Positions 49,894 through 63,490 are shown, numbered from the stretch's first letter. The stretch: 64,000 bases of DNA from Ridgeia piscesae (GCA_025642075.2 JAODUO010000470.1:351001-415000), one strand, 5' to 3'. Program-made: numbers and translations. The notes: generated by a model from the sequence alone, not told the origin.

Positions 49894-52140
49894 CTAATGT
49901 ATCTCCATGTCCTCTAGTTCTTCTCTCTTCCTTGACCGAGATAAAATATTTCTGTCAATATTTTCATACCCATTCAATATTTTAAACACCATAATCTGAT
50001 CTCCTCTCAATCTTCTGGTTTCTAGTTCTTTTAGACGCATTTCATAACTAATATTCCTGAGTTTTTGTGTAATTTTGCTTGTTCTCCTTTGTATTCTTTC
50101 TAGGATATCAATATCCTTCTTGCGATATGGCCTCCATGCTTGTATACAATATTCTAAATGAAGTCTAACTATTGTTTTATACAGCGGTATTATTAGTTCT
50201 TTTTCTTTGTACACTATATTTCGCCTAATAAATCCAATAATTTGGTTTCCCTGCGCTGCTGCAATTCCACACTGCTTGTGCATCTTCATTTCCATGTCCT
50301 GTGTGGAGGCACTTACACTTTCCAAAATTAAACAGCATTTGCCATTTCTCAGACCATTCTGTCAACTTAGTAGGATCAACTTGTAAATGATGTCTATCTG
50401 CATCACTTTTAATTTTCCTAAACACTTTTGTGTCGTCCGCAAAATTCAACACCTTGCTTGTTATGTCATCATGCATTGATGTAATATATCAATGATTTGG
50501 ATGATGACATAATATATTATATTAAGAATAAAATAGGTCCCAATACTGATCCCTGCGGTACTCCACTCAAAACCGATTTCCAGTTTGAAACCTCCCCATC
50601 AACTACTACTCTTTGTCTTCTATTAATTTTTCTATCCAGTTAATCATACCATTTCCTATGCCATGGGCCTTTAGGTTAAGTAGTAATCTTTGACGTGGCA
50701 CTTTGTCAAAGGTTTAAAAAAATCTAAGTAGATTATATATACTGGTGATCCCTCATCTACCCACTTTGTGACATCTTCGAAAAAACATAACATATTTGTT
50801 AAGCATGTCTTCGCTTTTAAAAACCCATGTTGAGTTGGGTTTATCAATTTATTTTTAGCAAGAAAATCAACCAAGTGATCTTTAATATTTTTTCTAATAG
50901 TTTGCAAATCACCGATGTTAAACTCACTGGTCTATAGTTCTCTGACTTGTTTTTCGAACCTTTTTTAAATAATGGTATACTGTTTGCTTCTTTCCATTCT
51001 AACGGAACTATTCGCTCCTCTAATGACAAATTGAACACTGTCGCAAGCGGTATGCTGATTTGTTCTACAATTTCGAATAATAATTTGGGAGGAATCCCAT
51101 CCACTCCAGGTGATTTATTATCCTTCATATCTTATATTTTCATAGCTACCATAGTTGGGGTTACGAATAGTTGTCCTAAATAGTCAGACTCTCTCCCTTT
51201 GAACTTCAGCTGTAGCTTGATTAAGTGCTTCTTTATAAATGCTATAGTCTTCTTCACTTCCAGTATGTCTATATGTCTTCCACATCATTTGCTTGTACTT
51301 GATTTTTCTAATGGCTTCCTTCGATAAGTGTTTCTTCGTTGACCGTTTCCCCTGTTTTTTCAAGAGGACAAATTTGTCAACGACGCAGTCAATTTCACTC
51401 TTTAAAATATTCCAGCATTCTGTTGCTGTCTTATTTTTCAGTGTGTTATTCCAGTCTATCTTTGCTAAATATGCCCTTATTTTTCTCTTCCGTCCTCCCT
51501 TTAATTTGATGATAAAATATATATGGTTGTGATCACTACATCCCAGTGGCTCACATATCTTGACATTATCAACACATTCCTTTTGTGAGCTCAAAACTAT
51601 GTCCAACACGTTCTTGCCCTTGGTTGGTTCTAACACATGTTGAGAAAGGAAACTATCATGCACTACATTTTTAAACTCTTGATCCTCTCTCCCAGTACTT
51701 TGTAGAGATGAGCACTGTATATGCCCATGGTTAAAACCCCCCATAATAATACAGTCCCGTTTACTCACTTCTTTTATAGCGTTATGTACTTTTTATTCTC
51801 GCCTATGCTTATGTTTGGACTCCGATACACTAACTCAACAGTTAATGTTGAGTTTCCTGTAACTATGTTACACCAGACAGCTTCTTCACATCCTGCTTCT
51901 TTTTCTAATTTGATTTCATAAGCCTGGATGGATTCTTTAATATATAAAATAACTCCGTCTCCCCTTCTTCCTAATCTATCTTTCCTGAACATTACATATC
52001 CTGTCATTCCTAATTCGGCATCAGATATATCGGGGGTGGCCCAAGATTCAGTTATACCTATTATGTGAGGGTCAATATCTATATAATGTTTAGTTCATTT
52101 CTTTTATTTACTGTGCTCCTTGCATTTAAACAAACACATT
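49894..52140 (-). pseudogene. Outer LINE ORF2: endonuclease-reverse transcriptase, decayed
   Basis: Endonuclease pieces read VCLNARSTVNKRNELN, DPHIIGITESWATPDIS, then, after a frameshift, IIMGGFNHGHI and LDIVLSS, LGCSDHNHI. The catalytic MGDFN motif has Gly for Asp. RT pieces read SPGVDGIPPKLL, PLFKKGSKNKSENYRPVSLT, then YLDFFKPLTKCHVKD (normally DFxKAFDxVPH), VLNFADDTKVF and a CR1-type thumb, LRGDQIMVFKILNG. At least four frame breaks separate them, so no enzyme can be made from this copy. The domain order and the thumb sequence place it in the CR1 group. Confidence 0.88.
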
Positions 52141-52250
52141 TATAACCAGATTCCGTAGGGCTTTCCAGGCTTTTCTTTGCTGATTTCTTTTTGCTGTCTT
52201 TATATATGCCTCTAGTTTTGGCTTCTCTGTGTATCCCCCCCCCTGCGAAA

Positions 52251-52862
<612 letters not shown>

Positions 52863-53769
52863 AATACCCTTTCTGTTCTCAATGCCCCCTCGAACACTGA
52901 ATGAATGAATGAATATTTATTTTTTGGAATCGTACAAACAAACAGTATGTATAAACAACAAATGTAACAATCAATTATATCATGTACGATTCCGGGCAGA
53001 CAGCGGAGCCAATTAAGGTTGTTACCAGTTGGTGTATATAATAATTATTAATACGAAACCATTTCTCATAAATTAAACTGGTCGCTGTCAACCCTACCAT
53101 AGCTGTATAAACAATGATGTTATAATTATACTTTCACGTGTACCACATACTTATAGTTTTTTATGATTGGCCAGGTGTGTAAAACATAACATTAATATTC
53201 AATTAAGAATGTTCAATTGACATGTATAGCAAACGTGTGGTAATACCAACTACCGACAATGACAAGGATATAATTACATACATATATGAACAGGTATTTT
53301 ATATTGAATAAGCTTCAGCTAGCTCTTCATATTCTTTTACAACAATTGCTTTTAGTGATACAGCAAAACGTTTTATATTGTTTTTTGCTGGATGATAAGC
53401 GGAATTCTGTTCCATATCAATGGACCTTTACGTAAGAAACTGTTAGAAGATTTTACTGTTAGAGAAGTAAAAGGAAGTATATATATATATGTGAGGCTTG
53501 TCTAGTTTCGTGAATGTGTATGTCATGGGTAAATGTAAAAATATCAGATAAATAATGGGGTAGACTCCTGTGAACATAATTATACCATTTTTTCCCCTAA
53601 TTTCCAGTTCGTATACATCATTCAATTTAATTAATTTTAAGCACGTAAAGAGGGGGTGAGAATGTTCCCAATAACTTCTTTTGAGTATGGAACGAACTAT
53701 TTCTTTTGGATAATAAATAATTTTGTTAAGTACGTTTTATATGTAGACCCCACAAGATGATTCCATATG

Positions 53770-56336
53770 TCAAGTAAGGGTAAAATAAAGTTTAATAAAT
53801 TGTTTTAAGGGCGGACACAGGAAGGTATCTGTTAAATTTTTGATTACATATAAAGCACTGGTTAATTTATTTTTGCATTTGTTTATGTGTTCGTGCCAAT
53901 CAAGTTTTTCATCAATATGAAGACCTAGAAATTGTACTTCATTCGCTGTATTATACATTGTTAAAATGATTTCTTCATTCTCAGGAGGAGGAGATCTACA
54001 GAATAACATGCATTTCGTTTTGGAAATATTTAGAGATAATTTATTTGCACGAAACCAGTCAGCTAATATTTGAAGTTCCTTGTTCATATCTTCGTATATA
54101 TTATTAACTTGTTTTCCAGTCTTGTATATAGTAGTGTCATCCGCAAATAATATAGTTTTACAATGCTCTACACAAAATGGGAGATCATTTATGTATATTA
54201 TAAATAGGAGCGGACCAAGTATAGACCCCTGCGGGACGCCGTATGTGATATCCCGTTGAAGCGAATCGCTATTATTATATTTAACATATTGTTTCCGATT
54301 TGACAGATAACGTTTAAACCATTTGAGAGGAGTACCCCTTATTCCATAAAATTCAAGTTTATATAATAAGATTTGGTGATCAATTGTATCGAATGCTTTA
54401 CTTAAATCCAAGAAAACACTAAGGACCGAGTCTTTATTTTCCAAAGCTTTTATAACATCACTAGTAAGTGCAGTTATTGCATTTATTGTTGAATATTTTT
54501 CACGAAAACCATATTGGTTATTATTTAATATTTTATTAGTTTGAATGAAATGAAGAGTCCTTTTATATACAACTATTCCCAGTATTTTATAAATTGAAGG
54601 TAACAATGATGTAGGTCTGTAATTGGAAATGTCGTCTTTAGCGTTTGACTTATGGACAGGTTTAATTTTCGCAATTTTCAATTCATCTGGTACTATTCCC
54701 TCAGACATTGACATGTTTATCAAAATAGATAAAGGCATAGCTATTTGCTCACCAAATAACTTTACAACAAGCGCACTCAAATTGTCATGACTTGTACTTT
54801 TCTTAGGTTGAAGTGACTTTATTATTTCCCTGATCTCACTTGCATCGGTTGGGCTCATGAACATACTATTTGAGTTATGTTTAGGGCAATTCTGAAGATA
54901 AGATGTAAATTTTATTTTGGATAGAGGTATTGCAGTGGCGTGGTTTGGACCAACATTTGTAAAGAAATTACAAAATGCGTTAGATATTTGATAAGGATCT
55001 TTAATTACAGCATTATTATGTTTGAAATGTAAAGGAATGCCAGATTTATCATTGTTTTTTCCAATCATATTCTTTAGTAAATTCCATGTTTTTAGAGTCA
55101 TTCTTGAATGTGTTTAATTGATTAGCATAGTAGGTTGTTTTTGCAATTAGTTTTAACTTATTATAGATATTTCTATGTTTAACATAACGGATGTGAGCAG
55201 GATGTGTCTTAGGTTTGCTAATACATTTCCGATACAGTTTATTTGAGGTTAAAGATGATTTCATTAGTCCTGTAGTCATCCAAACATTCCGAATTACATA
55301 TTTCGATTTAATGTTGACAGTTTTCTCTGGTGCGTATGATGCAATGATATAATTTAATTGTTCAGTAAACATTTTAAACGCATTATTTATGTCTAACTGA
55401 TGAAGATATGTCCAATTAATTTGCTGGAGTGCAAATTTTATGTGTCGGATCGACACGTTAGATAAAGGTCTATGTTTGAATGTTAATGGTTCGTTGCGTA
55501 TTTTTGAAGGTTTCCGCTTTCCGATAAGACAAAATATAGGTAAATGGTCAGATATATCGCTGAATAGTATACCAGAGTGAACAAATGGGGTTGTGTGCCG
55601 TACATATATGTTATCAATGAGGGTAGCAGAATTATAGGTGATACGCGTAGGCTTAGTAATCGTGGGAATTATATTTGCGGCTAGATATAGATATAGACTT
55701 AATTTTTAGATAGTCGAAATTTTGATCAGTGCCTATTATAACTTGACTGTTTGAGCTTTCCATTTTCTGTAATATTTCCCCATACCGTTGAATAGACAAA
55801 TTAACACTTGTATTAAGAATCCGGTATATTTCACCTACGATTGACGTTTGACCATTATTAATAGATTCAATGAATATGGATTCAAATTCACCTTCTATGA
55901 AAATACTAAGGTCTTCTCGAAGATTATACTGAATATTATCACGGATATATATCGCGACACCACCTTTAGATTTAATCTTTCAATTTTTATAAATAAAGTT
56001 ATAATTGGGTAGCTTGAAAAGATGGGCATTGTCATCATTTACAAAAGTTTCACATAACAGAATATAGTTAATTTCCACATGTGCACCAGAGAGCTCTGAC
56101 AGTAATGTTTGAAGTTGATCAAATTTTGATGAGAGTCCTTGTATGTTTAGGTGGAGCACTTTACACTGAAAGTTATTATGACTAAACTTATCTGGAAGGA
56201 TATCGTTAACATCATAATAATTACTATTTATATCTGCTAAATTGAAAGGGTTCGTTTCTATATTTTCATATTGCGTAGTTCTTTCGTACAAGTACCTTAG
56301 ATCTAGCTCAGTATAATTACTTAACATTTCATCCAT
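53770..56336 (-). pseudogene. Inner LINE ORF2: endonuclease-reverse transcriptase with few lesions
   Basis: The amino-terminal endonuclease reads VLHLNIQGLSSKFDQL and ILLCETFVND. A TGA stop at about 55,981 follows, then, in the same frame, GGVAIYIRDN and QVIIGTDQNFDYLKI. A frameshift with a small deletion near 55,690 leads to PTITKPTRITYNSATLIDN and SDISDHLPIF. A second frameshift near 55,090 leads into a 443-codon RT frame with SNYRPTSLLP, VFLDLSKAFDTIDHQIL, GVPQGSILGPLLFIIYINDL and FADDTTIY. RT motifs including the catalytic Asp pair are intact. With only three breaks in about 850 codons the copy is recent. Short loss in the endonuclease probably removed about 20 residues. Confidence 0.88.
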
Positions 56337-56923
56337 ACTTTCTTGACAATAAATAGCTTACAATATAGTATTTTGTTAGGTCACAGACGAGAGATGTCAT
56401 TGTAGAAAGAATAAAGATATACGGCAAGAAAAATATCGTTAAATAAGTGAACATAAGTATCATTATAATAGTTGAGACACTGCATACACATTGATAAAGG
56501 TAAAACATAGTAAGTTTAAGATAATTAGAAATGGATGAACACGTGGCTATGGAAAACAGCTTGGTCAAAAAATACAATAAGAAACAAAACATGTGGCTGA
56601 AACTAATTACTCTAGAATACAAAATGTGCATAATAGAGACATTATAGTCCAGCATAGTAGAACACAAAATATGCATAATAGTGACACAATAGTTCAACAT
56701 AATTGCATACATAGTTGAATGAGTAAGAACCAGTGTCAACAATGAAAACACAATTAAGGAAAACATAACTAGTTAATTAGCATGAGTACAGCAAAGCGGG
56801 TCTCATTAACAAGTATTAAAATAATATAATAATTATCCCATTTAAATTAAAGTGAAAACAATTATACCTGCATCGGTATACTTCGTGTACGTGAGCTTTA
56901 ACGGTATAAGTACGTGTCAAATG
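56337..56923. other. Spacer between ORF1 and ORF2 of the inner LINE
   Basis: AT-rich spacer of the element. The hydrophobic 145-codon frame here is likely chance. A ~50-bp partial duplication (ACAAAATGTGCATAATAGAGACA and ACAAAATATGCATAATAGTGACA) lies at about 56,619 and 56,664. Confidence 0.5.
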
Positions 56924-57760
56924 TCACACAACCTGCTTTTCGAGATCACGAATGTTCTTGATTTGGGACACACGACTGGCGTTGTCCCGTATCAGGATAT
57001 TTCCACCAATGCTCCAGGTTTCCTTGATCTTGCCGTTCTTCTTGGCCTTGCGACACTCGTAGAGGAGGTGCGAACGTGTCTTTGTCAAGTCGTCATTGAC
57101 AAAGACTGTGTGCGTCGTCGGTGTTGTTGACGGTCCCGGCGCTGGCTGCGTGAACTTGATGCCTCTTCTTGCCGTGAAAACACGGCGTCTTGTTCTATAC
57201 GTGGTGAGTTTGATCAGGATCTGTCGAGTTTTGTCCGGCAGCTTAGGCCCGACACGATGCACACGACCAATCTCCTCAACCGTCAACGGAGGGAGGAGCG
57301 TCGAGTTGACGACTCGAAGCGTCTCCTACAAGACGTCCTCCCTCTCTCTTTCAGGAATCCCTGAGATTCTCAGGGAGTTCCTTCTGGAGTATTGTTCCAG
57401 TTCTTCGGTCTTATCTTCAAGGGCTTCTACTTGCTTCGTCAGATGAGAGATCTGTTTGTCTTTAGCAATAATTATAGATCGTAGCTCAGCTACCTCGTGT
57501 CGTAGCTCGTCTACGAGAAGTTCTTTTAGTTTTTTGGCCAATTTCGGCTCACAAAGAGCCTCAAAGAGATCGGCTGAAAAGTTTGCGGTCGACGCGGTCA
57601 ACGCCCCCCCCTTGATCGGCTCATTGCGCTGTTTGGCTTCGACGAGGACAGGTGCAGAATATTGTGTCTGGCAGGTATTCAACCGTGGCGAGATCGCAGG
57701 CGTGGCGCAGGCGATACTAATAGTGATTGTATGTTCTGTACAAATGTTCCTCCTTTCCAC
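56924..57760 (-). pseudogene. Inner LINE ORF1: coiled-coil RNA-binding protein with one nonsense codon
   Basis: One frame of about 279 codons, broken only by a TAG at 57,326-57,328. It shows an amino-terminal region, then LAKKLKELLVDELRHEVAEL and KQISHLTKQVEALEDKTEEL (a heptad coiled coil), then EQYSRRNSLRISGIPE and EEIGRVHRVGPKLPDKTRQI. This coiled coil plus QYSRRxxLRIxGIPE ... RVG module is the standard ORF1 nucleic-acid-binding protein of several LINE clades, thought to bind the element's RNA. It ends NIRDLEKQVV. The true start may be slightly upstream. Confidence 0.85.
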
Positions 57761-57933
57761 ACTATCAACGCATTCCTACCAAGGAAAAACTACCCAACTC
57801 TTTTTACCACAGCATCACTGCCACAATGTCCATGTTTCACCTTTCTGTCAATACTACCTCTTGTCGAACGTACTTACTTCTGAAGACCACGCCGCTGGTC
57901 ACTGTCACTCACCCATGGTCATCGCCTTACGCT

Positions 57934-58440
57934 TCAGAGTAGCTCCTCCGTTTTGCATCTCCTTGGTTGCTGACTTCCCTGGGCCGCTTTCTCTGTTGTT
58001 CCTTTCCCTGTTATTGACTTCCGTTTTGTTACATCACCTCTCACTTCCTTTCTTCCCTTCATCTTTCCTCCTGTCGCATCTCTCATCTCCTGTCCCCTTG
58101 TCCCTCCATCCTTCTCTACTGTTTCTTTCTCCCCTGTCACCTTCCTGCATGTCATGTTTTCGGTTGTTCTTTCTCCATTTGTTTTCCTTGCAATCGCTCT
58201 CCCTCCTCTCTCCATCCCCTTCACAATATCCGCTAGCCTAGCTAACTCTGCTGTCAGACAGTCCACTTTCCAACACACTAAACATTGGAAAGTAAACCCT
58301 TCCTCCGTTGTCTCTGACCAAGATTTTCCGCACCCCGATATAAAAAAATCCACCAAGCTGTGGCAGTGGTTACACACCAAGTGCCTCCTTGCCTTCACTT
58401 GCCGCTTGCAAAGTGCCATATTACGATTTATCAAAATCAA
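57934..58440 (-). pseudogene. Outer LINE ORF1, PHD-finger domain
   Basis: The minus-strand frame reads LVCNHCHSLVDFFISGCGK, then W, then FQCLVCWKVDCLTAELARL. The pattern Cx2C, C, Cx2C with an aromatic residue before the last pair is the PHD-like zinc finger known from CR1-like ORF1, followed by a short helix and a long Lys/Arg/Glu/Gly-rich linker. The frame stops at TGA (57,934). The remainder of ORF1 resumes beyond the inner LINE at 52,862, so the two parts belong to one ancestral protein. The plus-strand 261-codon frame over this region is its shadow. Confidence 0.8.
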
Positions 58441-58450
58441 CTTAGTTTAT

Positions 58451-58575
58451 ACCATGGGCGATATCAAGATTGATACGCAACGCTACGGGTGAAGCTATGA
58501 ATGATACGAGATGTTATCTATGGGCGATGTGATGAACGATGCGATGCGCAATGCTATGGTTGATGCTATGGTATT
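58451..58575. repeat. 31-bp minisatellite, right arm
   Basis: About four units (TGATACGCAACGCTACGGGTG, GCTATGAATGATAC) of the repeat found at 49,045-49,650. Confidence 0.85.
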
Positions 58576-58939
58576 GGATCATTTACTGGTGTCAGTGTTA
58601 ATGTAAGAAATATAGCGTTAACACAATAAGAAACATGGCTTCGTTTTGTCATCATCTAAAATCTTTCTTTTTAATATCGCCCATCCTCCTTAGCTGCAGC
58701 ACATGACGAAGAGAGCGCTTAATCATTTGGTTTTTGTGTTACTTCCAGCCAATACTGACGCTGAAGAGGTAATTTGTCGTATTAATAGCTAAACCGACTG
58801 ACATCTTTTTTACCGTAAAAACTTGTCGCTCAGGGATGTGAAGTCCACGCTGAGGAGACGAACACCTTCCTCGGCCACAACACAGACAGCGGGACCACAC
58901 CCATCGCATAACATAACGCATTATGTGTTTACGTATATG

Positions 58940-58942
<3 letters not shown>
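58576..58942. other. Intergenic, no feature seen
   Basis: No recognised feature. Confidence 0.5.
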
Positions 58943-59566
<624 letters not shown>

Positions 59567-59568
<2 letters not shown>

Positions 59569-61102
59569 CTCTCTTTCTCTGTCTACAAGTCAATACACCT
59601 AGTAACACAGTCACGGGGATATTCCCAGCCAGAACGTGATTTATTAGTGTCTATAATACGCCAGTAACATATCTTCCTCGCACTTTGTATGTCCACTGTT
59701 TACTCTGTGTCATTGTCTTGTAATGTGCTAGTAATTGTGCTTATTCAAATGATTATAGATTTTCCACGTACGGACCCGTTCTATGTAAAGTGATTTATCG
59801 CTTACATGTACAGTGTGTTTCTCCATAAACCAGAGTAAGTAATCCCCAAACACACCAAATAAGTAGATTTTTTATTGGTAGTACATACGTAATATTTCTT
59901 AATAATATATTATCAACTAATGAACTGTCCTAGCCACGTGTAGGTGGACCTGGTCACCAAGAACATGTATTTCAGATTCATCCTTTTGCCAACCACGTAT
60001 CGATTTCAAAACAGGAATATTGTACTTTAATGTCCTCACACTCACTATGGTTGTTTGAGGTATCATATCCGACACATTCCAAGGACTGTGAAAGTTAAAT
60101 GTTTTGTGAGGTACCTTGGTTATTCATTTGTAATTCATTAATGTGGAGTAACTGTATACATTATCAAAGTAATAGAGCTTGTATTGCTTAATCACTCGTA
60201 CAATTTCGTTTTAGTTAGATTATGTGGTTTAGGCTTGACAAATTACATGGTAAAATCAAGTTCTCTTTTGGGTCTCTGCATATATCAATTAATAAAAGCT
60301 AAACCACTAGCAACTTCAATAAATACATTGTATACGTTGATTTGAGCGCTAGTGCATATACACACACACACTATGCTGTCAGATGGCATTACCCTTAACC
60401 AGTAATACATCAATGTGCAATTTGAAATGCACTCTACCAACCCTTAGAATTAGTATTGATGTGCTCCATAACTATTAATTTAGACAGCTTCAAGTAAAAT
60501 GTGGATGATAAAAAACTTAAACAGACAAGGAATGTGCAACAACGAACGCGGAACAACATATGAGACCCCTACGCCGTTGGTTACAGTTGTGATACAATGA
60601 GCCTGTGACATGTGACGGGCGTTGCCCCCACCAGGCATGGTGCCCCCGTCCCACCTACTAATTCTACTTGATGTGTTCCACACACAGACTAATACCCGAC
60701 TTAAACAAATCGCTCAATATATTCCACTCGCTCCGAACATTGTGCAATTCGTCTTGACAGTGTCACGCTTACATTCATCCGGGCGTTAACTAATATCCGG
60801 GTGACGTTTCTGCTCATGCGCGATACACGTAAAACAATACCGGTTCAGCAAAAGCAAAGCATTTGTAGTGTAAATTTGACGGGCTGTTTGTTAACTTTCC
60901 TGCGGTGATTAGTGTGTTCGATAAATTGAAATATTACGTTTACAGATTATTGCGCACCGAAGTAACGTGGCTTTTGCTTGCTATCAAAACATGCCTCAAA
61001 AACATGTTTACTTCGTGGTGATTTGAGACAAATAACTTCGCTGAAAGGTTATATGCGTCCATTTACTCATGATGGTTGCTATATTATATATCAGCGTAAC
61101 AA
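59567..61102. other. Intergenic, no feature seen
   Basis: AT-rich sequence; CpG content rises after about 60,720. No exon, RNA gene or repeat family recognised. Confidence 0.5.
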
Positions 61103-61108
61103 TTTATT
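61103..61108 (-). terminator. Polyadenylation signal AATAAA for the secreted-protein gene
   Basis: AATAAA on the minus strand lies about 125 bases after the stop codon at 61,234, the first such hexamer downstream. Confidence 0.6.
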
Positions 61109-61233
61109 TCATACGATATTCAGCGGGAAGCGTACTTAATAATAACTAATGACACCGACTGACTTGCGCATGCGCATATATTACACCCGGGGATTATTTA
61201 ACACCCTGGAAAAGTTAAACGCCACAACGGTAC

Positions 61234-62802
61234 TCAGTAGAGAACGAACCAGTCCACCGCGAAGTGTTTGATCACGCGAGAACGAGACTTGTGTTCGCCG
61301 TATCTCCAACGCGACGTCTCGTGTCTTCCGGTTGTCGTCACGATCGTGAAATACCAATACGGTGTTTTCGGGAAATCGAAATCGGCCGGAGTACCTGCCG
61401 CTGGCTTCAGTCTGATGGCGAGCGTGTTCTCGGCGCTGACGTCACTTCCGTGCACGTGCATATTGTGCACGCCGACCACCTTCACCGCGTCGCCAGGATA
61501 TTTGATGGCGTAGCGGACGGTGGCTCCTCGCTTGACAGCTTCCGTCAGCGCCAGTTTACTTCCGCCCGTCACAGTTCCTTCTTTGTCGACAGACAACGTC
61601 AGATGCCACGGGCGTGTGTCGATGTACCACATGACGCTGTAGAATGCAAAAACTGTCCCGTTGCCAGCTATCGTGCTGCCCAACTTTTGGCGGCGCATGC
61701 GCACGACGCCGGATGTCGATATTGTCATCCAGACGGCGTGCGTGGCGTGCGCCGCTGCGACATCCGGAAGTGGTTTTTTGTCGTCACTGATGAAAGACAG
61801 GAAGTAGCCAGTCAAAACTCCTTTCTTGATGATCAAGCCGTCCGCTTCCGCCACCAAGTTGTCGAGTCCGGGCAGCCTCACTCGGACCCTGTGTCCAGCA
61901 CGCACGGCGTCGCGGAGACATTCCAGGCAGCCCTGCGTCATCTTCCCTGACCCATCGTGGGCCAGCGCGAGTGACCAACAGTCGTCGACCAGCCACGTGA
62001 CAGACACGTCTTTGGGCAAGTCGATCAGACGGCTGGGGTAGTCCACGACACGACGTGATGTGACAACGTTACCACTTGCCGTCGTGAAGAAGTACGACAA
62101 CCACAGGGCCTTGTTCTCAAACTCACACCGACCGTCCTTACACGGCTTCATGCTCACCCGGTTTGTCGACTGTGCGACTACGTCGAAACGCTTAATCGCA
62201 ACGCTGGTCAAACGTAGGAGATCGCCTTTGACGTCGTCACCCATCAGAGCATATATGGCCTTCCCCGCCAGCACGGCCTGCTGCAAGACGCCGAAGTTCC
62301 CGGAATCGATCCACCCGCCGGCTTTTAGAGTCAACACACGCCGCAGACTATACGGGTACTTGACGTACCACTGGACGGCGAGCGAGTAGTCGTTGCGACT
62401 GCGGAACTTGCCACCGACGTAGTAGCGCGATGCCTGCCCGTAACCGGAAGTACACAGCATGAGCATCCACCAGTACACGTCGCGCTTGAAGGACATCCAA
62501 GAGGCGATGCACGCGTTCTTCCAGATCTGCGCGCACACGTGGCCGTCTTCCATATGCACATGCTCGGCTGCGATGGCGTACCGGAAGTGCGGCACGTACA
62601 CGCCGACGGTGCCGCCGTCTCGCAGCGCCTTCAGCAGGTCGTCGCGTCGGCCGTAGACCGGCTCGCCCTTGGCGTCGTGCTCGTATAACAGAGTCCACCT
62701 GCTGACGTCACATCCGGACCCGTCACACCACCACGTGTCGGCCGTGCATCCGACCTCGGCGGCGATCAGCAGCAACAAGAGGAATGGCATCTTTCGGGAC
62801 AT
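61234..62802 (-). CDS. Secreted four-repeat protein, intronless, family not recognised
   Basis: A 522-codon uninterrupted frame with ATG at 62802; a second in-frame ATG four codons later would also work. Residues 1-21 (MSRKMPFLLLLLIAAEVG...) form a signal peptide with likely cleavage near Cys19-Thr20-Ala21. No membrane segment follows, so the product should be secreted. The mature part holds four modules of about 124 residues (about 35-148, 154-272, 276-394, 399-520). Each opens W/V-x-L-x-L, has G then L-x-x-A-V-x-x-G-x-x-V about 25 residues in, a central T-S-G-x3-S-R motif, and closes W-[YLF]-[VI] (WYV 145, WLV 270, WYI 392, WFV 518). Nine of ten mature-protein cysteines lie outside module 4. 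The coding region is GC- and CpG-rich unlike its neighbours. Function unknown; a carbohydrate- or pathogen-binding role is only a guess. Confidence 0.85.
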   Translation of the reverse strand: MSRKMPFLLLLLIAAEVGCTADTWWCDGSGCDVSRWTLLYEHDAKGEPVYGRRDDLLKALRDGGTVGVYVPHFRYAIAAEHVHMEDGHVCAQIWKNACIASWMSFKRDVYWWMLMLCTSGYGQASRYYVGGKFRSRNDYSLAVQWYVKYPYSLRRVLTLKAGGWIDSGNFGVLQQAVLAGKAIYALMGDDVKGDLLRLTSVAIKRFDVVAQSTNRVSMKPCKDGRCEFENKALWLSYFFTTASGNVVTSRRVVDYPSRLIDLPKDVSVTWLVDDCWSLALAHDGSGKMTQGCLECLRDAVRAGHRVRVRLPGLDNLVAEADGLIIKKGVLTGYFLSFISDDKKPLPDVAAAHATHAVWMTISTSGVVRMRRQKLGSTIAGNGTVFAFYSVMWYIDTRPWHLTLSVDKEGTVTGGSKLALTEAVKRGATVRYAIKYPGDAVKVVGVHNMHVHGSDVSAENTLAIRLKPAAGTPADFDFPKTPYWYFTIVTTTGRHETSRWRYGEHKSRSRVIKHFAVDWFVLY

Positions 62803-63010
62803 CTCCGTATGTTTTGTGTTTGAAATCTAACGCCACGGAGAGACGTGTGTTAAGGCGACTGAAGCAAAACAGTCATAATAGCTGACGTATAATGACCGTA
62901 TCTCATATTAACAAGCAGAATTATATTACAACTGCGTGGTGTATCATGTGACGGGGCGGGTCTGTCTGTCTCTCTCAACTCGCGCACGTCCTATCAGGCG
63001 AGCGTATCCG
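62803..63010 (-). promoter_or_regulatory. Upstream region of the secreted-protein gene
   Basis: About 200 bases with CpG-containing patches (AACGCCACGGAGAGACG, GGGGCGGG, ACTCGCGCACG) precede the ATG on the minus strand and probably hold its promoter. I see no clear TATA box within 100 bases. Confidence 0.35.
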
Positions 63011-63439
63011 TCAGCCAAGGATTATGAAATGTTAGCTTAACACAATAATTTTAAATAAATATATTTTGTTTATCTTAAATTACATTTTAGACATACAATT
63101 TTATTTATTCATTAAAATAAAAAAATGTAAATATATAATTTATCATGTTAATTGGCATTATATATATATATATATATATAAATATATATATATTTATTTT
63201 TTATTTATTATTTAATTTATTTATTTATTTTTTATTATTTATGATTTATTTTTATTTATTTATTATTATTATTTATTTATTTATTTATTTATTATTATAA
63301 ATAATTATTTTAATATATATTATATCATTTTAAAGGACTCACCTAGAGCAACAAATCACATACACATTAAAAAATTATTCTTTACATTTATATTCAACAC
63401 ACAACACACACACACACACACAATATATATAAATATATA

Positions 63440-63490
<51 letters not shown>
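63011..63490. repeat. AT-rich low complexity, (TTTA)n and (TA)n
   Basis: TTTATT repeats at 63,190-63,300, CA run at 63,402-63,421 and TA run at 63,440-63,486. Confidence 0.9.

Larger units (their letters stand above)
52899..57860 (-). mobile_element. Inner LINE (CR1/L2 group), near full length
   Basis: The minus-strand order is ORF1 (57,760-56,924), ORF2 (56,336-53,770), a 3' UTR and an (ATTC)n tail (plus-strand GAATGAATGAATGAATA at 52,899-52,915). It sits in the same orientation as the outer LINE, and interrupts it just before the esterase domain. The 5' edge is uncertain by about 100 bp. GTTCGA near 57,850 and again at about 52,890 might be a short target duplication, but the match is weak. 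Confidence 0.82.

Noticed and set aside
57456..58241. 261-residue plus-strand frame rich in Ser and Leu
   Set aside because: Antisense shadow of the two LINE ORF1 reading frames on the minus strand.
61264..61950. 228-residue plus-strand frame under the secreted-protein gene
   Set aside because: Antisense shadow in GC-rich coding DNA; no signal peptide or motif, while the minus-strand frame has both.
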